DNA of 64,000 nucleotides. It comes from Biscogniauxia marginata (lineage: Eukaryota; Ascomycota; Sordariomycetes; Xylariales; Xylariaceae). Position numbers and translations under genes: made by a program. The stretch lies in assembly GCA_022695795.1 (NCBI GenBank), contig MU404125.1, positions 1-64,000 of the forward strand. The letters run 5' to 3'. Shown one piece after another: positions 1 through 11,865 of the stretch (position 1 is the first letter of the stretch; each line of letters starts with the position of its first letter). The notes beneath the pieces were generated by a model. That model did no database searches and was not told the origin of the DNA. It worked only from the letters and a program-made list of their open reading frames with translations.

Positions 1-1751
1 GGAATGCCACAACTCCCCTTTCTGTTGTTTTGGTTTTTGTTTTTTTTTTTTTGGTTACGGCGCTTATTGGTACTTAATGCTAGGTAACCCCCGGCGCCCC
101 CCCCCCCCCCCTTTTTTTTTTTTTTTTGGGTATTCCTTTGCTTCCCCATGCTTTTATTACCTTGGGTTTTGGGGGGTTTTCTATCTAGTTGCTATGTTAT
201 AGCAAATTATCTCCCTATCTTTTTTTCTGAAAAGACGAGCTAATAGTAAGTTATAAGGCTGAAGCGGGAAAGAGGACGGCTAGGGAGGGGAGTACGACGC
301 CCTTGCAATAGTAGTATACTTGGCGCGAAATAGTGGAAAGAAATAATCTTTATAGACCCGATGTCTCGGGTGCTTACCTAGTAACCCTCAAGGAAAGGAG
401 AGGGTGTGTGGCATGTATATGCCGACCAACGGAAGGACGACGAGGGAGAGGAACGGAGGACCGCGGCAAGACGTAACAAGATGTAGAATTTCCCGGTCTA
501 CGCTCTGTGAGCCTCGAATCATTGGAGATCATTAGACCGGGCGCGTGGGCCTGTGGCTGACTCTTCTAACTCATGCTGCCTCGCCGCTTACTCACTTTAA
601 ATTCATCGGGGGAGAGGTTGGCTTGTTTGCGTCTGAACTATTTACAGTCATCAACACGGTCTATGCCGTATCTACGACTTAAAGCATAGATCAATGAGAG
701 CCTTTGTATTGCTATATGGAACTAGCTATATTGCAAGAAGCAGGCGGTACATTGAGCTAGAGAAAGCCCCGATAAAGTCGGCTTATTTGTACATCATGAG
801 CTCTTATACGTTTGGCCTACCCAGCGATGATCTACAACTATCACTGTCTTCTTCATCTACCTTGGTGGCCTTCTTCTTTCTACAGTCACTTACTCCGCTT
901 GGCGTGGGGGAAACCTATAGCTTTCACTAGCATGTTACGATTCCCAACGACGTTCCTCTCCCGTTCACACTCGACTTGAATATGGGCTTGACTCACGTGT
1001 TCAAGCCTACTATCAGCTCTGCACACCAAGGTGGCAGTCATGGGGGCGAAGCTGGTGGCCATCTGTCCCGAGACGAACCCCAAGATAGGGAAGCGGTTTT
1101 ATAATACGATAAGCGGCGGCTCGCCCAGTCCGTGCTACAGTAGGACAGCCCTGACGTGCATTGTGTTCAAGATGGGTTCGGACGGGGCCTTAAAAGGCAC
1201 CGCAGAGATCCCGTGTCCGAGTCCGCGCCCCATAGCACCGAGATTAGACGACAGATCGGGGTGCGCCTCGCACGCATGGGAAACGACGTGCTCGGGACGT
1301 ACCGGCGATCCCCTCGAGGTGGACCGCAGACTTGACAGCTGGGTCTCGCTTAGGATCAATAAGAAGAGGGCCGAGGTAATGGACATGCTACCTCTTCGTC
1401 CAAGATATACCACAACATCCTACCGACACGGGCGAGCATCGAGATGGCGGGCGGTGGCAGGAGGTAAAAAGGAGGAGCAAAGGCGGTCGGATCGCAAAAA
1501 GGGGGTATAGACCAGGAGTGATGATGATACCTAGTGCTCTTCATATCCCGGCGAACAGTCAGGCTTGCATAGGTAGTATTAGTTGGTACTAGCTGGGCCG
1601 CTGTGCGGGTTTCTGGCCATAGCTTTGGGGGAAATTGCGGCACTGGATCGATCAATCAATCAATCTCAAGCCGGGCGGGCTAGCAGGACTAGAGGCAGGT
1701 TTTTATTTAGTCTACCTGATTATTATGTAATGCGACACGGCGTACGGGAAT

Positions 1752-1767
1752 AGCTACCTAGGTAGCT
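1752..1767. repeat. 16-bp perfect palindrome containing TACCTAGGTA
   Basis: AGCTACCTAGGTAGCT equals its own reverse complement. It is one member of a palindrome family built on TACCTA/TAGGTA that recurs in the non-coding DNA of this window. Confidence 0.8.
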
Positions 1768-2088
1768 GTGCATTGCCTTGTAGTAGTGTACCTAAGATAA
1801 TGCATGAACGTAGATAAGGGTAACAAATAAGAGGTGGGTTGGATGGCGGCACTTGTGAAGTTATCAAGAACAGGAAACACGTTACGTTGTTGACCGCTTG
1901 CGACTATATATAGGATACCGCATGTACAGGTCTGATGAAGCCATAGCTGCTTATTTATTTAATGTTTACCTATTGAAATGGGGCAACATGAAATTGGGTG
2001 GTGAAGTGGAAGTGGACTTTGTATTGGTTCTAAGTTATTAATTTGATGATACCGAGCTTCGAAACTTCACAAGTCACTGTGCCAGTCG

Positions 2089-2127
2089 CCAATCAGAAGG
2101 GGGAAAGTTGCCAAGCGATTAGCCAAT
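2089..2127 (+). promoter_or_regulatory. Paired CCAAT boxes upstream of beta-tubulin
   Basis: Two CCAATCA elements lie at 2089 and 2123, 34 bp apart and about 340-375 bp before the tubulin ATG. CCAAT boxes are bound by the HAP/CBF complex in filamentous fungi. Function here is inferred only from spacing and position. Confidence 0.4.
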
Positions 2128-2464
2128 CAAATACAGGCGAGTGGCCCGTGCACACCGCTCCAGGTCAACAGCGACGAAGAAATAAAGCGGGGAGGCAGCG
2201 CTGGCACACCAAAATCCCCTGTCAACATTGACCCGTGCCTTTCCCTTTTGGGATCTTCACCTCCAGGCCAAAAAGCTGCCCTGAGCTAAACTTCTCTTCT
2301 CTCCCTCTCTCCCTCCAAAACAAATTCATCACACCACACACCGCTCCTCTTCCTCCCTCTTTCTACTTCTCAACAACCGCTGCCCTTTCTCGACATCGCA
2401 TTCTTCGCCCACCAGGCACACCCTCTCTCCCGTGTCCCATACACAGTAAACAACCATCGCCAAC

Positions 2465-4391
2465 ATGCGTGAGATTGTAAGTGAAACATCCTCATCCCTC
2501 GTCTCCGGGCGAGCACAAACCCCTCCAATTCCCACGGCTAAAGGGGTCCCTGAACGCGTCCCAAAAGCCCAAAAAAGCCCCTGACTTGCTACCCCTCCAC
2601 ACAACCAGCTCCTCCCAGCACCAAACCGAACCAGAGCAAACATCGTGTAAACACAGCCTCGTGAATTCGAACATCACAGCTAACCGCGTCTTTTTTCTAT
2701 GTTTATAGGTTCATCTCCAGACCGGCCAATGCGTAAGTACTACATCTATCCTCGACGACGCCGACCAGCGCGCTATGAAGATTGCGAGGGCTCACATATA
2801 CATTCGCAGGGTAACCAAATTGGTGCTGCCTTCTGGTGTGTACCTACAGCTACCGCATCAACAAGAAGTCCTGCGACAGCATGAAAATATTGACTTGCGC
2901 ATCTTAGGCAAACCATCTCTGGCGAGCACGGTCTCGACAGCAATGGCGTGTACGTACTCCTTTCTCTTCTAGCTTCGCCTTCACGCGGCAATGGCATCAA
3001 AACTGACCGACTCTAAACAGTTACAACGGAACGTCTGAGCTCCAGCTGGAGCGGATGAGCGTGTACTTCAACGAGGTAATGTGATCGGATGGTGGCTAGG
3101 AAGCCTCTTTTGTGCCTAATCTAACCAGAATTGGTGTGCAGGCCTCGGGCAACAAGTATGTCCCTCGCGCCGTCCTCGTCGATCTCGAGCCCGGCACCAT
3201 GGACGCCGTCCGTGCTGGCCCCTTCGGTCAGCTTTTCCGCCCCGACAACTTCGTCTTCGGTCAGTCTGGTGCTGGCAACAACTGGGCCAAGGGTCACTAC
3301 ACTGAGGGTGCCGAGCTGGTCGACCAAGTCCTCGATGTCGTCCGTCGCGAGGCTGAGGGCTGCGACTGCCTCCAGGGCTTCCAGATCACCCACTCCCTCG
3401 GCGGTGGTACTGGCGCCGGTATGGGTACCCTGCTGATCTCCAAGATCCGCGAGGAGTTCCCCGACCGAATGATGGCTACCTTCTCCGTCGTTCCCTCGCC
3501 CAAGGTCTCCGACACCGTCGTCGAGCCTTACAACGCCACCCTCTCCGTCCATCAGCTGGTTGAGAACTCGGACGAGACCTTCTGCATTGACAACGAGGCT
3601 CTGTACGACATCTGCATGCGTACTCTCAAGCTGTCTAACCCTTCATACGGCGACCTGAACCACCTAGTTTCCGCTGTTATGTCTGGTGTCACTACCTGTC
3701 TGCGATTCCCCGGCCAGCTGAACTCTGACCTGCGAAAGTTGGCTGTCAACATGGTGCCCTTCCCTCGTCTGCATTTCTTCATGGTTGGCTTCGCTCCTCT
3801 GACCAGCCGTGGCGCTCACTCGTTCCGTGCTGTCACCGTCCCCGAGTTGACCCAACAGATGTTCGACCCCAAGAACATGATGGCTGCTTCTGACTTCCGT
3901 AACGGTCGCTACCTAACATGCTCTGCCATCTTGTAAGATATTTTCTGGTCTTGGTTGTATTTTTTTCCCTAGAGTACTTGCTAACCTCCCCCCTTTTTAG
4001 CCGTGGCAAGGTCTCGATGAAGGAGGTTGAGGACCAGATGCGCAACGTCCAGAACAAGAACTCGTCCTACTTCGTTGAGTGGATCCCCAACAACGTCCAG
4101 ACCGCTCTCTGCTCGATTCCTCCTCGCGGCCTGAAGATGTCTTCTACTTTCGTTGGCAACTCGACGGCCATCCAGGAGCTATTCAAGCGTGTCGGCGAGC
4201 AGTTCACTGCTATGTTCCGACGAAAGGCTTTCTTGCATTGGTACACTGGTGAGGGTATGGACGAGATGGAGTTCACTGAGGCAGAGTCCAACATGAACGA
4301 CCTGGTTAGCGAATACCAGCAATACCAGGACGCTGGTGTTGATGAGGAGGAGGAGGAGTACGGCGAGGAGGTTCCCGTCGAGGAGGAATAA
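2465..4391 (+). CDS. tub2: Beta-tubulin
   Basis: Beta subunit of the alpha/beta-tubulin dimer of microtubules; GTP-binding, cytosolic and spindle. The model has seven exons: 2465-2476, 2709-2732, 2810-2835, 2908-2949, 3021-3075, 3142-3932 and 4001-4391, giving 446 residues, the normal family length. The protein begins with the MREI motif that is the beta-tubulin mRNA autoregulation signal in animals. The tubulin signature GGGTGAG lies at residues 140-146, and the C-terminal tail is Glu-rich and acidic. Residues linked to benzimidazole response in fungi are in the sensitive state: His6, Tyr50, Phe167, Glu198 and Phe200. Five introns crowd into the first 700 bp, the usual layout in Pezizomycotina and the basis of the beta-tubulin barcode. 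It is convergent with nitrite reductase downstream. Identity is certain; splice sites all keep frame and conserved sequence. Confidence 0.98.
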
Positions 4392-5206
4392 ATGTTGACC
4401 TCTGATACCTTTCTCTCTGGGCAAAACGACGGCCTCTAGTATGTTGACGTGATGGGTGGATGGGTTTTCAGATATGTCAGGCGATTCTTTGTCTTTTCTG
4501 TCGCACCCCCCTCCTATTCGGCTCCTCTTCGTTCACCCCCGACCTTCGGTGATTGTCACATAATGGAATTGAGAACTGTGGTCAATTTGAATGGTCTTGG
4601 GGCTTGTTAGATATACCTCTTCGGTGTCAGTCGTGTGGAGAGTGAAAAAAAAAAGAATGGGGAGAAATTATTCATTGCCCAGTAGTGACAAGAAAAAAGA
4701 ATCAACTTTCTTGTACAAATAATAATTTGACGTACATTCATCCCGTAATTTGTAATGCAAGAAAATGAGACGTAGAATCCTTTCTCATCCTTTTGCTACG
4801 GCAAAGGATTATCGGGTATTCTACATGTTCAAGAGTATTGATACTTCGTTGGCTACAGCCTTGCAGTCCTTCCTGGACAGAAAGGCTCGTAAATATTAGC
4901 ATTGCTAGGTAAGTAGTAGAGGTGGTCAGTTCCGTATCTTTGCTTGGATATCCCCCCTTTCTCAATGTCCTTAATAACACGCACGTATGTATATATATAC
5001 CTAGGGCTAAAGGTATTTTAACAGAGACCCTTCCTACCTTTCCTGGCTTCCATCATGTAATGAGAAAAGAAAATGAACAGATAACGGTCGTATACACATA
5101 TACCAATTCCCTCCCTACCACCCCCCTTTTCTTTCTTCAACCCCGTAGTAGCAACAGTATTCAGCAGAGCGCTTCCTCCCGTCATCCGTGTCTTTTTTTT
5201 TATACC
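4392..5206. other. Convergent intergenic region, tub2 / nitrite reductase
   Basis: This is the 3' side of both tub2 and the nitrite reductase gene, so it probably holds both 3' UTRs. It is AT-rich with a TATATATA stretch near 4990. No coding sequence or RNA gene is visible. Confidence 0.6.
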
Positions 5207-5723
5207 TTACCAATCAACCGCAGCACCACCACCACCACCACAGCCCCCAACAGCAAGACCAGGAGGGAGCAGCTCGACGGGCCTCCGCATCGGCAACCCA
5301 TCATCACTACCGTTGTTGTCATTGCTATTTTGATTGTTAATATCCTTCTTCCGAATCCCCCGCCTCCTCCTCCTCCTGCTGCTCTCTCCCCCCTCCCCCC
5401 CCTCCCCCCCTAGCTTGCCGAACCCGATGCGCCGGTCGAGCTCGCCGAACTGCCGCTCGTGCTCGCGGCCGCCGTCCCCGCCGCGCCGCACCATCCATCG
5501 CGACGTGCCGAGCGCGGCGTCGAGCTCGCCGACCGGCGGCAGCCGCACGTAGACCATGCCGTCGGCGGCGCGCTCCTCGGCCTCGAAGGTGGCGATGCTG
5601 AGGGCGCCGTCGTTGCGGCAGGACCCGCTCGAGAGGTCGAAGTTGCGCTTGTGGAAGGGGCAGGATATCCAGGGGCTGGCGGGGGGCTGCTGCTGCTGCT
5701 GTTTTTTTTGATCATCGTTGTCG

Positions 5724-5755
<32 letters not shown>

Positions 5756-8700
5756 ACTGCTACTGTCGCAGGGGTTTGTGGATGGCGATGATGATGATGA
5801 TGATGATGGTGGCGGCGGCGGCTGCGGCTGCACGTCGTGCCCGAGGAGCCCGTCCGAGAGCGCGAACGCGCGCTTGTGCGGACACATCTGCTGCGTGGCG
5901 TAGTACCTGCCGCGGAAGCGCCACAGCGCGAGCTGCGTGTCGCCGCGCTTGATGGTGGCGCTGATGCCGTTGGGGGTCGCGTCGGCGCCGGCGAAGTAGC
6001 TGGCCTCGATGACGGGCTGCCAGGCGGTGCTCGACCAGCGGCTCCTCAGGCCGGCGAAGTCCTCGGCCGCGGCGTCCCTGGGCCAGAAGGCGGGGCGCCG
6101 CTGGCCCCGGTCCGTCTCGAGCTCGACGCCCGCGACCCCCTCGTCCGTGTTGGCGAACTGCCGGAACTTGGCCGCGATGGCCGGGTCCCGGATCGCCTCG
6201 GCCCACTCGTCGAAGAAGGAGTCGACGAGCTCCTGCATCTGCGCCTCGAGCGAGGCGCAGATGCCCAGCTTGTCCTCGAGCACCACCGACCGCAGGTACC
6301 GCAGCCCGCCGGGGAGGCCCTCGAGCCACCGCGCCGTCCGCTGCAGCTTGTCCGCCGTGCGGATGTAGAACATGAGGTACCGGTCGAGGATTGGGATCAC
6401 CTCGGACGGCGCCACGTCCCTGGCCAGGAGCTCGGCGTGCTTCGGCTTGGCGCCGCCGTTGCCCGCGACGAAAATGTTGAACCCCTTCTCCGTGGCGATG
6501 AGCCCGAAACTATTACGCGATTTTCTTCGTATTAGCATATTTTGAACCGTGAAAACCCTTCTACAGGGTATGGGAAAGAAAAGTTCAACTCTAAAAAAAG
6601 GGGGGAAGGGAAAAGGGGGGAAGGGGGAAGGGGGAAGGGGTGCGGGAAGAGACAGTGACCAAGACTTACTCCTTATTCTGCGCCTCGGCGCACTCGCGCA
6701 CGCAGCCGCTGACGCCGCCCTTGATCTTGTGCGGGCTCCGGATGCTCTTGTACCGCTCCTCGATGCGGACGGCCATGCCGACGCTGTCGCCGACGCCGAA
6801 GCGGCACCACGTGGTGCCGACGCAGCTCTTGACGGTGCGCAGCGACTTGGCGTAGGCGTGGCCGCTCTCCATGCCGGCGGCGACGAGGCGGGCCCAGATG
6901 TCGGGCAGGTCCTGCTTGCGGGCGCCGAACATGTCGATGCGCTGGCCGCCCGTGATCTTGGTGTAGAGGCCGTAGCGCTTGGCGACGCCGCCGATGGCGA
7001 GGAGCTCGTCCGGGGTGACCTCGCCGGCCGAGACGCGCGGCACCACCGAGAAGGTGCCGTCGCGCTGGATGTTGCCCAGGAACCGGTCGTTGGTGTCCTG
7101 CAGCCCGTGCGCGCCCGCGCCCATGACGTGCCCGTTCCACAGCGAGGCCAGGATGCCGGCCACGGCCGGCTTGCACGCCTCGCACCCGTCCGACCCCCGG
7201 TCGTTGCCCGCCTCCCGCATCACCTCCGCCAGCGTCTTCAGCCCCTTCACCATGGCGATGTTGTACAGGTCCGCGCGGGAGTAGCTGAAGTGGGCGCAGA
7301 GGTGGTTCGTGATCTCGGCCCCCATGTCCCTCATCGTCTTGTTGAAGATGCCCGTCACGAGCGGCATGCACCCGCCGCAGCCGGTGCCGGCCTTGGTGCA
7401 CGCCTTGACGTCGCCCACCGTCTTGCAGGTCCCGTCGCTGACGCTCCTCACGACGTCGCCCTTCGAGACGTTGTGGCAGGAGCAGATCTGCGTGTCGTCG
7501 TCGAGGTCGTCGGTGCCGTCGTCGCCCTCCCTCTTCGCCCCGAGGATGAGCTGCGCCGGCGGGACGTCCAGCTCCTTCTGGTTCTTCACCATCGGCACCA
7601 GCTTGACGTAGTCGCTCGTGTCGCCGATCATCATGCCGCCGAGCAAGTACTTCCCGTCCGTCGTGAAGAGGTACTTCTTGTACACCTGGGCGAAGGGGTC
7701 CTTGTACGTGAGCGCCTTGACCGGCGGCGGCGGAAGGCCATTGACAACCGTCTTGACGGCGCTCTGGTCCTCCGCCTTCTTCCGGGCTGCCTTTACCGGC
7801 AGCACGCTAGGGCCGTCTCGGTCGGCGAAGAAGTCACCGAAGCTGGCGACGTCGACCCCGAGTAGCTTTAGCTTCGTGCTCAGATCTGGTCTTTTGAACA
7901 CTCTAGGTTGGTGGAGTTTGGCTTGTGTGAGGTTGAAGGACAGGACGTCGGCCATCTCGATGCCGGGAGCGATGAGACCGAAGGTCTGGTTTTCCCAGCT
8001 TGCACACTCGCCGATTGCGTATATGTCCGGGACGCTCGTGCTTAAATCGTTCCCGACGAGAATTCCACCGCCTCGGTCGGCACACTTGATGCCAGCACTT
8101 CTAGCCAGGTTATCTCGCGGTCGTACGCCGATGGCGAAGCAGATAGTGGAGCAGTCCATTTCCTCACCGTCCTCGAAGACGACTCCAGTCACGTTGTTTC
8201 CCCCGTCCGTTTTTATCTTGCCCACCCTCTTGCTCAGGAGAATATCGATTCCCATGTTGGTGACTTTCTCAACGACGAGACCTCCAGCATCAGCGTCGAG
8301 CTGTCGACTCAGGACCCACCGGTTCCTCTCGATCAACTTGATTTTTTCATAGCAATTCAGATCCATCATGGCGTTTGCGGCTTCGAGGCCTAGCAGACCA
8401 CCGCCGACGACCAAGCCGACTGTGCCCTTATGTGACTCACCGAAGGTTATTAGCTTTTGCAGGTCGTCGATCGTGCGGTAGACGAAAACTCCATTCGCAT
8501 CATGGCCCGGCGTGTGTCTTGGAAGGACCGCGTCCGAGCCGGTCGCCAGGACCAGTATATCGTAAGAAACGACATCGCCATTGGCACATCTCACCGTCTT
8601 ATTCGTAGAATCGATTCCCGTGACCAGAGTATTCAAGTGGTAGTTTAGTTTACTGTCAGGGGCATGCGTAGCATACTAAGTTGTCATCCCCACCATCAGC

Positions 8701-9028
8701 CACGGGAGCAAATCTCGGGTCACATCGATCTTTTAAGCGACTACTCACCCACTCCTTCGAATTCAGGTAAAGGCTCTCGACTTTTCGGTGGCCGAAGAAG
8801 CTTGTAAGTCCAACACGATTATACGCAAGGTGGGGTTCGTCCCCAATAACCACAATGTCATATTCACGAGCTCTAGCGTCTAGCTTCAACAATTTCTCTC
8901 TGCGCACTAGTTAGATAGACTATTGGGACGATCTACCTAGTTATTAGATAAGTAGTCACCTACATAAAGGCAATGCCGACCATCCCAAGGCCGACGACAA
9001 CCACTTTGGTTCTCTTGCTGGTAGTCAT
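5207..9028 (-). CDS. niiA: Assimilatory nitrite reductase [NAD(P)H]
   Basis: Reduces nitrite to ammonium with six electrons in nitrate assimilation; cytosolic. Exons on the minus strand: 9028-8964, 8899-8749, 8675-6670 and 6509-5207, giving 1174 residues, close to the family size of about 1100-1180. Domain order: N-terminal FAD/NAD(P)H oxidoreductase ([10 protein letters not shown] at the start, [10 protein letters not shown] further on); a BFD-like [2Fe-2S] segment (CSCHNVS ... CGGC); ferredoxin-like sulfite/nitrite reductase half-domains; the sirohaem-4Fe4S cysteines (C-x5-C in CVGTTWC, C-x3-C in CVREC); and a C-terminal Rieske domain with ligand pairs Cys950/His952 and Cys1024/His1027. Oddities: about 50 extra residues of poly-Pro/Ser/Asn/Gln sit between the two Rieske pairs, and a basic then Gly-rich tail follows the domain. 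No nitrate reductase gene adjoins it here. Confidence 0.95.
5683..5815 (-). repeat. Compound trinucleotide microsatellite inside the nitrite reductase CDS
   Basis: On the plus strand this reads as CTG repeats (5684-5700), a T run, about eleven GTT units (5723-5755), then GAT and GGC units up to about 5815. In the minus-strand reading frame they encode poly-Gln, poly-Asn, poly-Ser and poly-Pro. The frame stays open throughout, and conserved Rieske sequence resumes on both sides. Confidence 0.9.
6600..6650 (+). repeat. G-run tract in nitrite reductase intron 3
   Basis: At least six runs of three to six G separated by A pairs occur on the plus strand inside the 160-nt third intron (6510-6669). 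On the transcript this is a C/T-rich tract. The spacing would allow a G-quadruplex on the template strand; this is inferred from sequence only. Confidence 0.6.
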
Positions 9029-9400
9029 TGTTGTGGAAGCCGTGATAATTAGAGAACGGCGCTGTGGAGAGACGAAAGGGTGAAACCTTACGAATGATAC
9101 AACTTGGAAGAAGAAGAAGAAAAGAAAGAAGAAAAAAAGGAGGAATTACGTGGGATAATTCGACATCAATTGTTGTTCGATGTCATAAGAAAAGGTCTCG
9201 ATATATTATTATTGATATCTCAGGAGATCTGCATCTCCGGCGTTGAACGCAGTGAAGCACATTGATGCACCTATCTCTGCCAATAGATACGCAGGAGAAG
9301 AGTTGGACTTCAGCCAATAGGGAAGAGCCCTCGTTGGAGCTATCTTGGCAAGTTAGGGATAGTTCGGGTAAATCAGATCAGTCGCCGCGGAGATAGACGT
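9029..9400 (-). promoter_or_regulatory. Nitrite reductase upstream region with GATA and CCAAT elements
   Basis: Upstream of the ATG at 9028 there are WGATAR sites at 9271-9276 and 9340-9345 (both read on the minus strand) and at 9391-9396 (plus strand), and CCAAT boxes at 9280-9284 and 9314-9318. AreA/NIT2 GATA factors drive nitrogen-metabolite-repressible genes in ascomycetes. The clustering within 130 bp fits that regulation. No exact NirA/NIT4 consensus (CTCCGHGG) was found; a partial CTCCGGCG lies near 9234. Confidence 0.5.
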
Positions 9401-11865
9401 AGACAGCCAGCATCGTCTTAGCGGGGTCTTTAACCCCAGTACGACAGGAATCGTCGCTCGTTTCTCTCCCTTTACACTCTGGCTGCTTGGAAAGCGACCA
9501 TTTTTATTGGGCTGCGACGGTTCTAGTTTTAGCCAAGTTGAAACTAGGTTCTTACATTTTGTTTCTCCGGCGAGAGACATCCACCATCACCTATCCTGTC
9601 CAAGGTATCTCCTTGTGTGGGCCCAGACCACCTGAATATACCTGGTAGTTGCTGGAAATCCCCCATCTTGTACGATAATGCTGTATACCTATCCCCAGTG
9701 AGGATTTGTTGTACCAACTCATGAGACCTCCTTTCAGCCATTATGGACAGCACGTATGGGAGTATCTAGCTAGCAATGGGTAATACATCGCCGTCCTATA
9801 AAAAGGGGTTAGCAAGGGTAGGCGAAGCCCAAATAGTAGTTGTCATTAAGGAACACTACCTAAATAGGAGTCTAAAATTAATTATTTATAGCAAGTCAAC
9901 TCCGGCTAGACAACGAGGACTGGTTAGAGTACGCAAAAGCTTAACCATCATCGCAGCACGAGTTCCCCTCGTGGTTGGCGCGGCAGCTAATAGGTGCGCG
10001 GCGGTTTGAGGAATGCAATATACCTAGCTGTTAAACGTTGGTTATTCACCGAAGTGACTTCCCTCCACATCTTGTGAGGCAATCACGATATAATACAGTC
10101 ATATGTATATGTACACTTCCACCTCCGAAAGCGTCCTCTTAGGCCCCTTGCCCCTAGAACCAACTAACCTAGCTTCTAGAGCCGCAGCAATTCTAGCTAC
10201 ATATAATATGCCCCCTGTATCATCAAATATACGGCATTGTAAAGCGATTAACTTTTATCACTCGATGCTTGTCCTCGTGCATTTGTTGATTGTACTGGCC
10301 AATTATCTGCGTCTCCGTCTACAAAAAAACATTAAGGGGTTATATCGTTTTATAACGTATGAGTCTTATGATTCTACCTCCGTATCACAAACAAGTCCTC
10401 CGGGGTCAAGGGACGATATCAAATTACCTAGGGGAACCTACCACCATGAGGATAATGAGTCTATTGTCGCCCCGGATATTTGCTCGAAGGTAGCGTGACC
10501 CGGAAGTCTCAAGTCGAATACTTACACATATATAGTCGTCTAGCTATGCGTAGGACATGACATGCAAGTCGGGGTTAAAACTAAGATCTGGGCCACATTT
10601 CCTGATAGGCTTGCCGGGTAGGCCTAGTTCTTGTTACTAGAACATCATATGATAGCCGAGTATTCACGTGAGAATGGGGGTGGTGATTAAATATCCATTC
10701 TGTCGCGGGAAAGGTTGATAATAGCCACCTGTTGAGTTATGGTTAGATAAGCGAGGTAAAAAGAAGGCTGTACGTGTCGACGAAGGGAGCCAGCCGTCTA
10801 AAGGTCAAGAGATGAAGATAAAGACCAAGCCGTCGGCTGTTGTGGAACTTGTAAATTAAAAGTTAATCTTAGTACTCCTATATCGCAGCACCATTTATGA
10901 TGCCATGAAAAATCCCTTAAGTTGGCGTGTGTACCTCGTGACCTGGGTGAAAACCGTTGCCAGTATGAAAGGTTTTTATACTAGGTCGGCCGGGGAAATT
11001 AGTAGATGCCTGGCCGCGAATTCATTGACGAGTAACTTGCCGTCTCGGCAAACAGAGATAATTATTGTCCAGAGGACATGAAATCGAGAAATGGATAGCA
11101 AAGTGCCGCTAGAGAACATTAATTCCCATCACCTGTCTAGATATATATATCAGACTCAAAGCATCAGTGAGTGGCGCTGCTGATCTAAAGGAGGACAGCC
11201 TCCTGAGGTTTTGGTATAACTGTCTCACCCATATATGAACCTGTCTTCGTAGCTCTTCTATAGTACCTGACCTCTAAGACGTGTCTCTGTTATAGTATTC
11301 CTGTGATCACACTATGTCCAGGTAAAGCACAGCTGGATCTGTTGTGAGTATCTGAAAACAATGATACCAGGGTACTCTTCTGGCCCAGTTGCCCCTTGGT
11401 CAGAAACTAGTCTCCTATCCCTACTCCATCGAGACATGAGCTTAGAATAACATGCACCTCCCAGTCCCTATGTATCTTGACCAGGACGGAGTATCTAACA
11501 TTGACTTGGCGTAGGCGATGGCGCGTCAACTACCAGCTTTCTCCACCAGACCAAGAATATGGGCGTCCGGGTTGTAACGGGAGCTGTTGGGCATTTTATT
11601 TTTTTTGGACAAACTCCACATTGAGATGGCGTCTTGGGCTCCGTCTCATCATCACCAATCCCCTCCCTGAGATGGAAAGGAGACGGGGCTGATGCTTGTG
11701 TACGAAAGAATACCTATCATTATCGAAGACATTGCCGGCGAGACATACGGAGCACGGTTCTACATGGCCCGCGGGGAGATTCAATTTATTACTATATACT
11801 CGAGGCTTATCGGGGCGATGAGGTCGTAAGCCTATGTGCCTGTCTCAAGTTTCCCATATAAAAAA
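9401..11865. other. Gene-poor accessory DNA
   Basis: No gene supported. Short frames only, many stops, moderate AT content. A plus-strand stretch near 11690-11830 reads somewhat protein-like but matches no family I can name. No transposon open reading frame or terminal repeats were recognised. Confidence 0.5.

Larger units (their letters stand above)
1..2464. other. Intergenic region upstream of beta-tubulin
   Basis: No gene could be supported. The first 130 bases hold long T and C homopolymers. Around 1020-1450 the minus strand reads somewhat protein-like but is broken by stops and matches no family I know. The last 180 bases before the tubulin ATG are strongly pyrimidine-rich (CT runs), typical of a fungal core promoter and leader. 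Frames here are short and probably not coding. Confidence 0.6.

Noticed and set aside
1031..1510. 159-codon plus-strand frame
   Set aside because: No conserved motif, Arg-rich composition of a chance frame, and the opposite strand looks at least as protein-like.
5837..6535. 232-codon plus-strand open frame
   Set aside because: Shadow of the nitrite reductase last exon, with no recognisable motif.
6549..7865. 438-codon plus-strand open frame
   Set aside because: It lies antisense to the GC-rich nitrite reductase exon, has Ala/Arg/Val-rich shadow composition and no domain.
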